A stretch of 64,000 bases of DNA, from contig NZ_CP072801.1 of NCBI RefSeq assembly GCF_017901135.1, positions 1,178,001 to 1,242,000 of the forward strand, given 5' to 3'. Each line of letters starts with the position of its first letter. Position 1 is the first letter of the stretch. The stretch is from Thiothrix litoralis (lineage in GTDB: Bacteria > Pseudomonadota > Gammaproteobacteria > Thiotrichales > Thiotrichaceae). The position numbers and the translations under genes were made by a program. Positions 11,241 to 21,443 of the stretch are shown in pieces. Below the pieces are notes generated by a model, which searched no databases, was not told the origin of the DNA, and was given only the letters and a program-made list of their open reading frames with translations.

Positions 11241-11474
11241 ATATACCTCCGATTATTGAAATAAACTCGTTTGTTTGACGAGACAGTCGTGATGTTGGTT
11301 CACGGGTGGCAGACTATATTTCCAGCGGCTACAGAACCAGCTTTTTCGGACAATGATCAATGTTTTGGGTATGAATGAACCTGCCCTGATGATGGTTGAC
11401 AAATATCAAGCAGCAGGAGAAGGGAGGTGGGTATCCTGAGCCAAACCATCATCTGCACCACAGGAGCAAAAATA

Positions 11475-11912
11475 ATGATTTCATTTGAGGCATTAAACCG
11501 TCAAAACGACAAGATCACTGAGCTGTCCAACGTATTGGCTTTCCTGATTCATGACCGTGCCATTTGCGACACCAGTGTGACGTGTGAGCTGTTTTTTGAG
11601 TATGTCGACAAGGTACAGCAGCATCTGGATATCGAAGACCGTGAGCTGTACCAGAATTTGTTGACACATAGCGACAGCAAGGTGTGTAACACCGCCAAAA
11701 TGTTTTTATCTGGATCAGGTGAAATCAAGCGGGTTTTTAACCAATACCTGAAACGCTGGTGCAAACACCGCGAGTTACGTATCAAGGATCACGACCAGTT
11801 TGTCAAGGAAACGGCCGAGATGTTTGAGTTGGTGTTACGTCGTATTGAGGATGAAGTCGAGCACCTCTACCCCACAGTGCGGGCGGTGAATACCCATTGG
11901 GCTGCTGCCTAG
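11475..11912 (+). CDS. Hemerythrin-like domain protein
   Basis: A 145-residue, largely helical protein. Histidines and acidic residues are spaced as in hemerythrin/HHE proteins, for example the helix with QHLDIEDRELY and the later DHDQF and EDEVEHLYP blocks, which could hold a di-iron centre binding oxygen or nitric oxide. The ATG at 11475 follows AGGAG with good spacing; the longer open frame from 11427 adds residues without family character. There is no signal peptide, so it acts in the cytoplasm. It lies next to, and divergent from, mscL with no operon partner. The family call is from motif pattern only, and iron binding is inferred. Confidence 0.72.
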   Translation: MISFEALNRQNDKITELSNVLAFLIHDRAICDTSVTCELFFEYVDKVQQHLDIEDRELYQNLLTHSDSKVCNTAKMFLSGSGEIKRVFNQYLKRWCKHRELRIKDHDQFVKETAEMFELVLRRIEDEVEHLYPTVRAVNTHWAAA

Positions 11913-11913
11913 A

Positions 11914-12663
11914 TTAGGAATGCTGCGGGTGGCACACCGGGCAGTTTGTATCCTGCTTCAGGCGCATTTCCCGCCATTCCATGTATTTGGCATCCAGCAG
12001 TAACAGCCGTCCGCTCAGGGTGGGTAAGCCCAGCAAAACCTTGAGTGTTTCGGCGGCCTGCATACTGCCGATAATGCCCGCTACGGGGGCGAGGATGCCG
12101 GTGGTGCTGCACGTATCGGCGGTTTCGCCTTCTTCACCATACAGGCAACGGTAACAGGCGTTATCTGGCTGGCGAAAATCGAACGTGGTGATTTGCCCTT
12201 CGAGACGGATCACCGCCCCGGAAACCAGCGGCTTACCCGCCGTTTTGCACGCCAGATTGAGGTTGAAGCGGGTAGGAAAGTTGTCGCTGCAATCCACCAC
12301 CACATCATGCAAGGCGACCGTTGCCAGTAATGCCGCATAGTCCAGTCGTTGCTGGATAGTGTCAATCTGGATGGTGGGGTTTAATGCCCGTGCGGTCTGC
12401 GCCGCAGAGGCGACTTTCAATTGCCCAATACTGGCAGTGGTGTGGATCACCTGACGTTGTAAGTTAGTCAAATCCACTGTATCGAAATCGACGAGTGTCA
12501 ATTGCCCTACCCCGGCAGCCGCAAGGTAGAGTGTCACCGGCGCACCCAGTCCCCCCATGCCGATGATCAGGACTTTGGAAGCCAGTAAGCGTTCCTGCCC
12601 GCCAATATCAACGTCGGGTAGCAGGATCTGGCGGCTGTAACGTAGCAAGGTTTCATCATTCAT
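11914..12663 (-). CDS. moeB: Molybdopterin-synthase adenylyltransferase MoeB (ThiF/HesA family)
   Basis: A 249-residue E1-like enzyme that adenylates the C-terminal glycine of a small sulfur carrier (MoaD or ThiS). The nucleotide fold shows GMGGLG at 35-40, VDFDxVDLTNLQRQ follows, and the zinc site is formed by C170/C173 and C241/C244. The domain is complete, without the C-terminal rhodanese extension seen in some relatives. ATG at 12663 gives the usual family start (NDETLLRYSRQ); a frame from 12699 adds twelve unlikely residues. MoeB and ThiF cannot be separated by sequence reading alone, and neither molybdopterin nor thiamine genes are adjacent. The 3' end is one base from the hemerythrin-like gene, which converges on it. 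Confidence 0.85.
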   Translation of the reverse strand: MNDETLLRYSRQILLPDVDIGGQERLLASKVLIIGMGGLGAPVTLYLAAAGVGQLTLVDFDTVDLTNLQRQVIHTTASIGQLKVASAAQTARALNPTIQIDTIQQRLDYAALLATVALHDVVVDCSDNFPTRFNLNLACKTAGKPLVSGAVIRLEGQITTFDFRQPDNACYRCLYGEEGETADTCSTTGILAPVAGIIGSMQAAETLKVLLGLPTLSGRLLLLDAKYMEWREMRLKQDTNCPVCHPQHS

Positions 12664-12796
12664 GAAGGGGAGTTTATCGGAAAATTTGCCACTATTCATC
12701 TACGGTTTGGCTGTGGGCACTTATAACTCCCTGAATAGTGACTCAGCGTCTATCTAACCTATAACTATGATATTTTGAGCAAATAGCGGGGCTACC

Positions 12797-13987
12797 ATGA
12801 CAACCATCCATGCACCACATCGGGCATTTTCCCTGTTTACCTCGCCAACCTTGTTGCTTGGTTTTATCTGTGCGCTGACTCCTGCTTTTGCGGGAGCTGA
12901 TCAGCTTATCGCACCCGCTACGCAAGTGAATATGAATGAAGCCCCACCACCGTGGCAGGGTGTTCCAGCAACACAATCAAACACTTCCGCACCTGCTGTG
13001 GCACAGACTGCTTCTGGTGGTTCCAGCATAGAAAACTGGTATCGCAACCGCCGCAAGACGGCGGCTAATCCTGCCAATGAACAGGCTGCACTTCAGGCAG
13101 CCGCCCAGCAGGGGGATGCGAAAGCTCAGTACAAATTGGCGATGCAATACCGTAAGGGCGACAGTTCCCCCGCCAATATCCAACAATCACTGGAGTGGCA
13201 ACAAAAATCAGCGCAAGCAGGTTATGCTGAAGCCCAGTACGGCCTTGGCCTGTTGTATGCCAACGGGCAATACGTAGCAGCCGATGCGCAGCAGGCGCGT
13301 AACTGGTTTCAGCAAGCGGCAGGTCAAGGGCACGTTGCGGCGCGTTTGGCATTACTTTCTCTGAGCAACGGTGCCTCTGCCCAAGCGGTTGCCGCCGCAC
13401 CAGCGATGGAAGACGTTCGACAAGAACGAGTTGCCGCCGCGCCGCCGCCGGTATTGCGCCCTAAAGCGATGGCTCCCGTGGTCGACTCTGCCAGTTACCC
13501 GGCGCCAGTGGCTACCAAAGTATCCCTTTCCGTGCCGAAGCAAGACACTAACGCTGGCAGTGTTGACTTGACCGGCATTGAACCGGAAGTGTTGCGCCAG
13601 TCGGCTGAAGCAGGCGACAAGCAAGCGCAATTGATGCTGGGAACCATGTATGAAGATGGCCTTGGCGGTTTGCCTTCAGACTTGCGTGATGCGGCTTACT
13701 GGTACGAACAGGCGGCGAAACAGGGCTACCCGAAAGCCCAGTATAACCTTGGCCTGTTGTATGAGGACGGGCGCGGCGTGACCCAAAATTACAATCAAGC
13801 CGCTTACTGGTATGAAAAAGCTGCCACTGCCGGTTTTACCGAGGCTCAGAATAATCTCGGCGTATTGTATGTGTTGGGCAATGGCGTCGATAAGAATGCC
13901 CAAAAAGCTGAACAACTGTTTTCTGAGGCAGCTCGTGGCGGCAGCAGTGATGCACAGCGTAATCTGGGCATGTTGCGTAAAAGCTAA
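12797..13987 (+). CDS. Exported Sel1-repeat (TPR-like) protein
   Basis: A 396-residue protein with a signal peptide (hydrophobic core around SPTLLLGFICALTPAFA, cleavage after about residue 32). Two blocks of Sel1-like repeats are separated by an alanine/proline-rich linker. The first block has units beginning with GDAKAQYKLAMQY and YAEAQYGLGLLYANG. The second has QAQLMLGTMYEDG, PKAQYNLGLLYEDG and TEAQNNLGVLYVLG. Sel1 repeats form helical scaffolds for protein-protein contact, often in envelope or signalling complexes. The partner is unknown and neighbouring genes give no clue. It starts 133 bases from the divergent moeB. Confidence 0.88.
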   Translation: MTTIHAPHRAFSLFTSPTLLLGFICALTPAFAGADQLIAPATQVNMNEAPPPWQGVPATQSNTSAPAVAQTASGGSSIENWYRNRRKTAANPANEQAALQAAAQQGDAKAQYKLAMQYRKGDSSPANIQQSLEWQQKSAQAGYAEAQYGLGLLYANGQYVAADAQQARNWFQQAAGQGHVAARLALLSLSNGASAQAVAAAPAMEDVRQERVAAAPPPVLRPKAMAPVVDSASYPAPVATKVSLSVPKQDTNAGSVDLTGIEPEVLRQSAEAGDKQAQLMLGTMYEDGLGGLPSDLRDAAYWYEQAAKQGYPKAQYNLGLLYEDGRGVTQNYNQAAYWYEKAATAGFTEAQNNLGVLYVLGNGVDKNAQKAEQLFSEAARGGSSDAQRNLGMLRKS

Positions 13988-14117
13988 ACGTGAGCCGCAC
14001 ATTAAAATAGTTCGGTTTTTACGAAGCATTATAATGAAAAATTCGACTTTTCCTTGGATTCATGGCGTCGTATAGTTCTTGGCAAGGATCAGTAACAAGA
14101 ATTCTTAGGAGACAAAC

Positions 14118-14621
14118 ATGAAACTATCCACGCAAGGCCAACATGCCATTATGGCGATGCTGGCATTAGCTATCCACGACGATGAGGGTGCAGTGCGCTT
14201 GGGTGATCTTGCAGCGCAGCAGGGCATTTCGTTGTCTTACTTGGAACAGATATTTGCCCGCTTACGTAGCGAAGGTTTGGTCGAAGGTATTCGTGGCCCC
14301 GGCGGTGGTTATCGCCTGAGTCGCCATGCCGATGAAATTACCTTGGCAGATATTGTGTTGGCTGCAGAAGAAGCATCATCCGCTGAGCGGGTAGCGTCGA
14401 ATCGTACCCATTCAGTGGATCAATATCTGGTGCAGCAAATGTGGGGCAACCTGAGTGCCCAGTTCCAGCAGTTTATGGAAGATATTACGCTGGAAAGCCT
14501 GATGGCAGGCCACGAATTGCCACGCAAAACCTACCGGATGGGTGAAACGGCCAGCATGATTGCGCGTATGTTCCCCGCACGGGAACTTAACCCTAGCCTC
14601 ATGCCTCAAATGGCGATGTAA
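14118..14621 (+). CDS. Rrf2-family (IscR-like) transcriptional regulator lacking cluster cysteines
   Basis: A 167-residue Rrf2 regulator with the winged helix-turn-helix of IscR: QGISLSYLEQIFARLRSEGLV, then the wing GIRGPGGGYRLSR. IscR holds a [2Fe-2S] cluster with three cysteines near residues 92-104; here the matching stretch reads EEASSAERVASNRTHSVDQYL and the whole protein contains no cysteine. It therefore cannot sense through a cysteine-ligated cluster and may bind DNA constitutively or sense something else. An AGGAGA precedes the ATG at 14118. A terminator follows it, so it is transcribed separately from apbC, the iron-sulfur carrier gene downstream. No iscSUA genes are in the window. 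Confidence 0.88.
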   Translation: MKLSTQGQHAIMAMLALAIHDDEGAVRLGDLAAQQGISLSYLEQIFARLRSEGLVEGIRGPGGGYRLSRHADEITLADIVLAAEEASSAERVASNRTHSVDQYLVQQMWGNLSAQFQQFMEDITLESLMAGHELPRKTYRMGETASMIARMFPARELNPSLMPQMAM

Positions 14622-14694
14622 AGCATACACACGATAATGTAACCATTTCTCGCACGCTGCCCATACTCCTCCGAACACCGGGCAGCATCTCCCT

Positions 14695-14732
14695 AGCGGG
14701 GTTTGCCTTGAGCCAGCAACCCCGCTTTTTTT
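14695..14732 (+). terminator. Rho-independent terminator after the Rrf2 regulator
   Basis: Perfect 9-bp stem AGCGGGGTT / AACCCCGCT with a 14-base loop followed directly by a run of T. It lies 74 bases after the regulator stop and separates it from apbC. Confidence 0.9.
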
Positions 14733-14857
14733 ATGCCTACAACATCTGATTAGCGTCGAATTGGCGGTTGTCATTCAGAAATACGGGCTTATTTCGAGTA
14801 TGCCTTTAGATGGTGTAGAATCGCGCCCAGATTTTCACGTTTATTGAGGAGACCAGA

Positions 14858-15946
14858 ATGACAGATATGACACGCGAACAAGTTGAAGCGTTACTGAAAG
14901 GCATCAAAGACCGTTATTTGGAGCAGGACATCGTATCCCTGCATCAGGTCAAGGACATTGCAGTGGATGGCGGCAAGGTAACGGTCAACATCGTGCAAGG
15001 TTATCCGGCGGGTGAGTATCGCGATGAGCTGGCCGCCGAAATCAAGGCAGCATTGACGGCTGCGGGTGCTGCTGATGCCACTGTTAGCGTTACCACGCAG
15101 GTCGCTGCTCATGCCGTGCAAAAAAGTGTCAAGCGTAAGGATGGCATCAAAAACATCATTGCGGTTGCTTCTGGTAAAGGCGGCGTTGGTAAATCCACGA
15201 CAGCCGTCAATCTGGCGTTAGCACTCAAAGCCGATGGCGCAACCGTCGGGATGCTGGATGCGGATATCTACGGCCCCAGCCAACCACGTATGTTAGGTAT
15301 CTCGGGTCAACCGGAGTCTTCTGACGGTAAGAGCCTGGAGCCTATGGTAAACCACGGTATCAAAGCGATGTCGATCGGTTTCCTGATTGAAGAAGATACC
15401 CCGATGATCTGGCGTGGCCCTATGGTAACGCAGGCACTGGAACAGTTACTGGGTGACACCAACTGGGGTGATCTGGATTACCTCGTGGTGGATTTGCCAC
15501 CGGGCACGGGCGATATCCAGTTGACGCTTTCGCAGAAAATCCCGGTATCGGGTGCGATCATCGTCACTACCCCGCAAGACATTGCGTTGCTGGATGCGCG
15601 TAAAGGTCTGAAAATGTTCGAGAAGGTCGAAGTGCCTATCCTCGGCATCGTTGAAAACATGAGTATGCACATTTGCAGCAACTGCGGCACGGTCGAGCAT
15701 ATTTTCGGTGAAGGCGGCGGTCAGCGCATGGCTGAGCAATTCGACGTGAATTATCTTGGTGGCTTACCACTGGACATTAAAATCCGTGAGCAAGTCGATA
15801 ACGGTAATCCAACCGTCGTGTCTGACCCGGATGGCGCTGTGGCGAAAATCTACAAAGAGATTTCCCGCCGTGCGTCATCACGTCTGGCACAGAAAGCCAA
15901 GGATTACAGCACCAAGTTCCCGACTATCAAGATCATGAACGTTTAA
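14858..15946 (+). CDS. apbC: Iron-sulfur cluster carrier ATPase ApbC/Mrp
   Basis: A 362-residue P-loop ATPase of the Mrp/NBP35 family that carries [4Fe-4S] clusters to apo-proteins in the cytoplasm. Residues 1-90 are the MIP18/DUF59-type domain; the ATPase has the deviant Walker A SGKGGVGKST (K112) and the switch segment DLPPGTGD. The cluster-binding CxxC is C273 and C276 (CSNC). Length matches gammaproteobacterial Mrp. A GAGGAGA precedes the ATG at 14858. It is flanked by terminators on both sides, so it is monocistronic. Its place next to an IscR-like regulator suggests, but does not show, shared iron-sulfur control. Confidence 0.95.
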   Translation: MTDMTREQVEALLKGIKDRYLEQDIVSLHQVKDIAVDGGKVTVNIVQGYPAGEYRDELAAEIKAALTAAGAADATVSVTTQVAAHAVQKSVKRKDGIKNIIAVASGKGGVGKSTTAVNLALALKADGATVGMLDADIYGPSQPRMLGISGQPESSDGKSLEPMVNHGIKAMSIGFLIEEDTPMIWRGPMVTQALEQLLGDTNWGDLDYLVVDLPPGTGDIQLTLSQKIPVSGAIIVTTPQDIALLDARKGLKMFEKVEVPILGIVENMSMHICSNCGTVEHIFGEGGGQRMAEQFDVNYLGGLPLDIKIREQVDNGNPTVVSDPDGAVAKIYKEISRRASSRLAQKAKDYSTKFPTIKIMNV

Positions 15947-15978
15947 ACACTTTCACACTTTCGTGTGAGTCACTATTA

Positions 15979-16005
15979 AGCCGTGGTATCTGCCACGGCT
16001 TTTTT
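15979..16005 (+). terminator. Rho-independent terminator after apbC
   Basis: Perfect 8-bp stem AGCCGTGG / CCACGGCT with a 6-base loop and a T-run, 33 bases after the apbC stop. Confidence 0.92.
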
Positions 16006-16045
16006 GTTAGTATTCAGCACGTCCAACTAATATGAAGAACAATCC

Positions 16046-16492
16046 ATGCTGAAACGAATTTCAATCCTGTTATCCTCTGCTTTACTGTTGCAAGCCTGTG
16101 CCAGCGGCGTCCCCGGTGTTATTGAACAACCCAAGATTTCCATCCAGAACATCGGCTTACAGGATATTTCTCTGACCGAAGGGGTTGCGGTTGTGACGCT
16201 CAACGTCGCTAACCCGAATGCTTTCCCTATTCCGTTGAAAGGCATCCAGTACGGTTTGAGCCTGAACGGGCATCCCGTTGCCAGCGGTGATCAGGCGCAG
16301 GATATGAGCATTGGCGCACGTCAGGAAATGCCCATCAATATCCCCGTAAAGTTGGATTTCATGCAGTTACTGCAACTTGCGCCGGAAGCGATGAAGACTC
16401 GTAGCCTACAATACGACCTGACGGGGGCGGTGAAATTGCCATTTATTAGCGTGCCATTCCAGCGCCAAGGCGGGGTAGGAGTACATCAATGA
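16046..16492 (+). CDS. LEA type 2 (WHy-domain) lipoprotein
   Basis: A 148-residue lipoprotein with a signal peptide ending in a lipobox (LLQAC, lipidated Cys18). The mature part has the LEA_2/WHy pattern, with [19 protein letters not shown] as its conserved strand, which forms an immunoglobulin-like beta sandwich. Related bacterial proteins are linked to desiccation or stress tolerance, but the molecular role is not settled. It is anchored in the inner or outer membrane; Ala2 of the mature part would favour the outer membrane under the usual sorting rule. It overlaps dcd by four bases (ATGA), so the two are translated together. Confidence 0.85.
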   Translation: MLKRISILLSSALLLQACASGVPGVIEQPKISIQNIGLQDISLTEGVAVVTLNVANPNAFPIPLKGIQYGLSLNGHPVASGDQAQDMSIGARQEMPINIPVKLDFMQLLQLAPEAMKTRSLQYDLTGAVKLPFISVPFQRQGGVGVHQ

Positions 16493-17055
16493 GTATCAAA
16501 TCTGACCATTGGATTCGCCGTATGGCGGCAGAAACCCATATGATTGAACCGTTCGAGCCGGGGCAAGTACGTTCCGTAAACGGCGAAAGAATTGTTTCTT
16601 ATGGAACGTCTAGCTACGGCTACGACGTGCGGTGTGCCAACGAATTCAAGATTTTCACTAACATTAACAGCACGATTGTCGATCCGAAGAATTTTGATGA
16701 GCGTAGTTTCGTTGATTTTGTGGGTGACGTGTGCATCATTCCGCCCAATTCGTTTGCCTTGGCACGCACGGTGGAATATTTCCGTATTCCACGCAGCACA
16801 CTGGTCATTTGTCTTGGGAAATCGACGTATGCAAGAACAGGCATTATTGTGAACGTAACGCCCTTGGAACCCGAATGGGAAGGGCATGTGACGTTGGAGT
16901 TCTCCAACACCACCACCTTGCCCGCAAAAATCTACGCCAACGAAGGCGTGGCGCAAATGCTGTTCTTTGAGTCGGATGAAGTCTGCTCCACGTCCTACAA
17001 AGACCGTGGCGGTAAATACCAAGGGCAAACCGGCGTTACCCTGCCGAAAACCTGA
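16489..17055 (+). CDS. dcd: dCTP deaminase
   Basis: A 188-residue enzyme that deaminates dCTP to dUTP, feeding thymidylate synthesis in Gram-negative bacteria. Conserved elements are WIRRMA near the start, [12 protein letters not shown], then KSTYARTGI with the nucleotide-binding serine/arginine segment, [10 protein letters not shown] containing the catalytic glutamate, and the C-terminal [12 protein letters not shown]. Length equals the usual 188-193. The start overlaps the stop of the LEA lipoprotein gene. The homotrimer's family is shared with dUTPase, but the motif set is clearly Dcd. Confidence 0.97.
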   Translation: MSIKSDHWIRRMAAETHMIEPFEPGQVRSVNGERIVSYGTSSYGYDVRCANEFKIFTNINSTIVDPKNFDERSFVDFVGDVCIIPPNSFALARTVEYFRIPRSTLVICLGKSTYARTGIIVNVTPLEPEWEGHVTLEFSNTTTLPAKIYANEGVAQMLFFESDEVCSTSYKDRGGKYQGQTGVTLPKT

Positions 17056-17070
17056 GTTTCATGGCCCGGA

Positions 17071-17892
17071 TCAGGCGGCTGTTTCCGGGTCTTGCTGCCA
17101 TTCATCGCCGATAATGGTTTCCCGGTAGCCCCGCCAACTGGCGTAGCCAATCACCGGCAAGGTAACGATAAAGCCCAGAAACAGCGTCAGGAAGCCCACT
17201 AAAACGGACCCCAGAATAATCAACGCCCACAGCAGCATGGCAGCCTTGTTTTTCAGGACAGCATTGATACTGCTCAGTACGGCGGTAATCGCATCCACAT
17301 CCCGATCCATGATCATGGGTAGGGAAAACACGCTGGCAGCGTAAACGATCAAGGTAAACAACAAACCGACAACAGAGCCGATGATCAGGAATGTTAGCAA
17401 TTCCGAAAAGTCAGGGCTTCGCGCCATGGGTAGGAAAATATTGACGATGGCGGCCGCTCGCGCCCAGACCAAAAAGATGACCAACAGGGCAAAAGCAAAC
17501 ACCAGTTGGTTGCCGAGGCGTTTCCTGCCCTGTTTCAGGCAGAACCCGATGCGGGGTTTCATGCCGCGATCAAGTTGGCAACTGACGGAATACAAGCCCA
17601 TGGCCAGCGCGGGGCCAAGAAACACAAAAGCAGAGAACAAGACGATGAGCATGGTGAAACTGCCCACTTGCCATGACCATAAGGCAATCACCCAACTGGC
17701 CAGCATGAAGAGCGAACCGTATACCATGCTCAGTAGTGGAGCCTGCTTAAAGTCCTGCCAGCCTTGTTTTAGCCAGCGCAGGGGGGCGGTTGGGGTGAGC
17801 TGACGGCAAGGGGCAACAAACGGCCGCAAACGGGGGGTTTCTGTTACTTCAGGTTCATGAATATTGTTGTCGGTTTTTTCTGTGGGTGACAT
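17071..17892 (-). CDS. DUF2189 integral membrane protein
   Basis: A 273-residue protein with a cytoplasmic N-terminal tail rich in Pro, Thr and Glu and then about six hydrophobic segments (for example LSMVYGSLFMLASWVIALW, VFAFALLVIFLVWA, FLIIGSVVGLLFTLIVY). The segment PLRWLKQGWQDFKQAP before the first span is typical of the DUF2189 family, whose function is unknown; some members lie near cytochrome oxidase genes, but none are here. Its 3' end converges on dcd with a 15-base gap. Transcription is probably from its own promoter in the 64 bases before tcdA ends. Confidence 0.8.
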   Translation of the reverse strand: MSPTEKTDNNIHEPEVTETPRLRPFVAPCRQLTPTAPLRWLKQGWQDFKQAPLLSMVYGSLFMLASWVIALWSWQVGSFTMLIVLFSAFVFLGPALAMGLYSVSCQLDRGMKPRIGFCLKQGRKRLGNQLVFAFALLVIFLVWARAAAIVNIFLPMARSPDFSELLTFLIIGSVVGLLFTLIVYAASVFSLPMIMDRDVDAITAVLSSINAVLKNKAAMLLWALIILGSVLVGFLTLFLGFIVTLPVIGYASWRGYRETIIGDEWQQDPETAA

Positions 17893-17956
17893 AGCGAAAT
17901 TCTCCTCCTCTGGTTTCTATTGCTGAGAATACACCAGAAAGGGTTGGTTCGCTTAC

Positions 17957-18714
17957 TTAGTGGGCTGCCAGCTTTCCCAAAACATGGCTGACGGCGATGA
18001 AAGCAAAACTCGCCGTCACTGTCGTTACTGAGCCGATGCCTCCCGCGCAACTCAGGTCACAGGCGCTTGCACCATCCGCTCGTTCGGGCAAGGTCATGGC
18101 TTCTTCCGACCACACAGCGGGCACGTCAAAGCGGCGTTTGGGGTTGCTGCTGAAACCGTAATGCTGGCGCAGTTCCTTGCGCACTTTCGAGAGCAAGGGG
18201 TCTTGCACGGTTTTAGTCAGGTCGGTCAGGCGGATTTTGCTGGGGTCTTTTTGCCCACCCGCGCCACCGGCAGTAATCAGGCGAATTTTGTTGCGGCGGC
18301 AATAAGCAATCAGGGCAGCTTTAGTGCGGGCATTGTCGATGCAGTCCAGCACGTAATCGAATTCTGGGCGAATGAGGTTCGCAAGATTGTCCTTGTCGAT
18401 AAAATCTTCAACAAGATGCAGTTGGCAGTCAGGGTTAATGTCGAGGCAACGTTCCCGCAATACCTCGATTTTGGCACGGCCGATGGTGCTGCCGAGTGCA
18501 ACTAACTGGCGATTGATGTTGGACTCGCTGACATTATCCAGATCAATCAGGGTCAGTGTACCAATGCCACTGCGGGCAAGGGCTTCAACGGCCCAGGAGC
18601 CTACGCCACCCACACCGATGATGCACACATGGGAACGGGTGAAGCGGTTAAATGCCGCTTCACCGTAAGTGCGGACGATGCCACCAAAGCGGCGGCTAAC
18701 ATCCATGCCATCCA

Positions 18715-18715
<1 letters not shown>
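17957..18715 (-). CDS. tcdA: tRNA threonylcarbamoyladenosine dehydratase
   Basis: A 252-residue E1-like ATP-dependent enzyme (CsdL/YgdL) that dehydrates t6A37 of tRNA to the cyclic form ct6A. Seen are RFGGIVRTYG at the start, the nucleotide loop IGVGGVGSWAVEALARSGIG, DLDNVSESNINRQ, and a C-terminal GGIGSVTTV tail with a final hydrophobic helix. The start ATG at 18715 overlaps the purA stop as TAATG, so translation is probably coupled to purA. It is related to MoeB elsewhere in the window but lacks that enzyme's zinc cysteines. The family normally works with CsdA and CsdE, which are not visible here. Confidence 0.93.
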
Positions 18716-20040
<1,325 letters not shown>

Positions 20041-20050
20041 TTAGTAAGTT

Positions 20051-21232
20051 TCAAATAGCCACGACGCGCCATTGGCCATCGTGCTGGGTTATTTGTTGGG
20101 TGCAACCCAGTGCTGCTGGGTCGGGTGCCTGGCCTTCCAGTGCGCGGATTACCCGCTGCTGCTGTCCGCGCAATTTACGAATCAGTTGTTCCAATGCTGC
20201 ATCTTGCGCTGCTGGGGCAAAAATGGCTGCTGGTTTAGCGGTCTGCTGTAAGCCAAAGGTGGCCAGCGTGCGCAAATCAGTACTGAAACCCGTCGCAGGC
20301 CGGGTACGTCCAAAGGCTTCACCGATGCCATCATAACGCCCACCGCGTGCGACTTCACGCCCCATACCGGGTGTATAAATGCCATACACAATGCCTGTAT
20401 GGTAGTCGTAACCGCTCAATTCAGCCAGATCAACATGAATATTGCACTGGGGGAAGTGAGTGGTGATACGTGCTGTTAAGGTGCGCAAATAGGCCAGCGC
20501 TTCCTGGACTTCCGGGTGGGCATTGGCAAATAAGGTGATGGCTTGATCCAGCACTTCGACAGAACCGTTGAGGCGCGGCAGTTGTTGCAGGCAAGCACTC
20601 ACCTCAGCCGGGAGTTTGGCCTGTGCCAGCCATGCATCAATCTCGGGGAGGGATTTGCGCACCAACATGTCGTAGAAATCGTTTTCCTGTTGCTCGCTCA
20701 TACCCGCTTCCCGCGCCAGTGTGCGGAAAATGCCTACGTGACCAATATCCAGCAAGGGTTGGGGGACTTGGCAATGTGCGAGTGTTTCCAGTAGCAGGGA
20801 GATGACCTCGACATCGCTGTCCAACCCAGCATGACCGAACAGTTCTGCCCCGACTTGCAGCGGGGAGCGTGAGCCGTCATGGATGCTGCGGGTACGCAAT
20901 ACGCTGCCCATGTAACACAGGCGGTTGGGGTGCTCGGTTTGCAGCTTGTGGGCATCAATGCGGGCAATTTGTGGTGTCATGTCGGCACGTACCCCCATCA
21001 TGCGCCCGCTCAACTGGTCGGTCAGCTTGAAGGTTTGCACATCCAGATGCGTGCCGTGCCCGGTACGCAGAGATTCCATGAACTCCACCAATGGTGGCAT
21101 AACCAAACGGTAGCCCCAAGTGGCATACAGGTCGAGCAGGCTGCGGCGCAGTTGCTCCAGCGCTTCGGCTTCATCGGGCAGGGCTTCGCTGATTCCGTCA
21201 GGAAGTGCCCAATAGTGGTGAGTATTCAGCAT
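20051..21232 (-). CDS. hisZ: ATP phosphoribosyltransferase regulatory subunit
   Basis: A 393-residue relative of histidyl-tRNA synthetase that has no aminoacylation role and instead completes the short-form HisG in the first step of histidine synthesis. Visible are the class II core blocks WALPDGISEALP near the start, RADMTPQIARIDA, RSIHDGSRSPLQVGAELFG and DYHTGIVYGIYTPG. The anticodon-binding domain of true HisRS is missing. The partner hisG, also short (214 residues), is encoded at 32401-33045 in this window, which supports the call. It sits between DUF2065 and purA, with gaps of 8 and 40 bases, and is probably part of the hflKC operon. Confidence 0.95.
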   Translation of the reverse strand: MLNTHHYWALPDGISEALPDEAEALEQLRRSLLDLYATWGYRLVMPPLVEFMESLRTGHGTHLDVQTFKLTDQLSGRMMGVRADMTPQIARIDAHKLQTEHPNRLCYMGSVLRTRSIHDGSRSPLQVGAELFGHAGLDSDVEVISLLLETLAHCQVPQPLLDIGHVGIFRTLAREAGMSEQQENDFYDMLVRKSLPEIDAWLAQAKLPAEVSACLQQLPRLNGSVEVLDQAITLFANAHPEVQEALAYLRTLTARITTHFPQCNIHVDLAELSGYDYHTGIVYGIYTPGMGREVARGGRYDGIGEAFGRTRPATGFSTDLRTLATFGLQQTAKPAAIFAPAAQDAALEQLIRKLRGQQQRVIRALEGQAPDPAALGCTQQITQHDGQWRVVAI

Positions 21233-21240
21233 GGTTGCAG

Positions 21241-21435
21241 CTATTCAGTCAAAAAGAGCAGTAGGATACCAGCAATTACACTGACCAGACCAATGGTTCG
21301 TAAGGTTTTGTCAGGTAATTTGAGTAATTCGCGGTAGGCTTGTTTAAGGCTGGAAGGGCTTAAGAATGGCATAAGCCCCTCCAGTATCAGCAGGAGGGCA
21401 AGGGCAGTTAACAAATCGTTCCAGTTAAATGCCAC
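21241..21435 (-). CDS. DUF2065 small membrane protein (YjeT-like)
   Basis: A 64-residue protein with two hydrophobic helices (ALALLLILEGLMPFLSP and IGLVSVIAGILLLFLTE) joined by a polar loop YRELLKLPDKTLR. The pattern is that of DUF2065, usually found just downstream of hflC as here, eight bases after its stop. Function is unknown. Its position implies a link to the HflKC-FtsH membrane protease complex or to purA expression, though coexpression alone would also explain it. Confidence 0.87.
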   Translation of the reverse strand: MAFNWNDLLTALALLLILEGLMPFLSPSSLKQAYRELLKLPDKTLRTIGLVSVIAGILLLFLTE

Positions 21436-21443
21436 GGGTCAGT

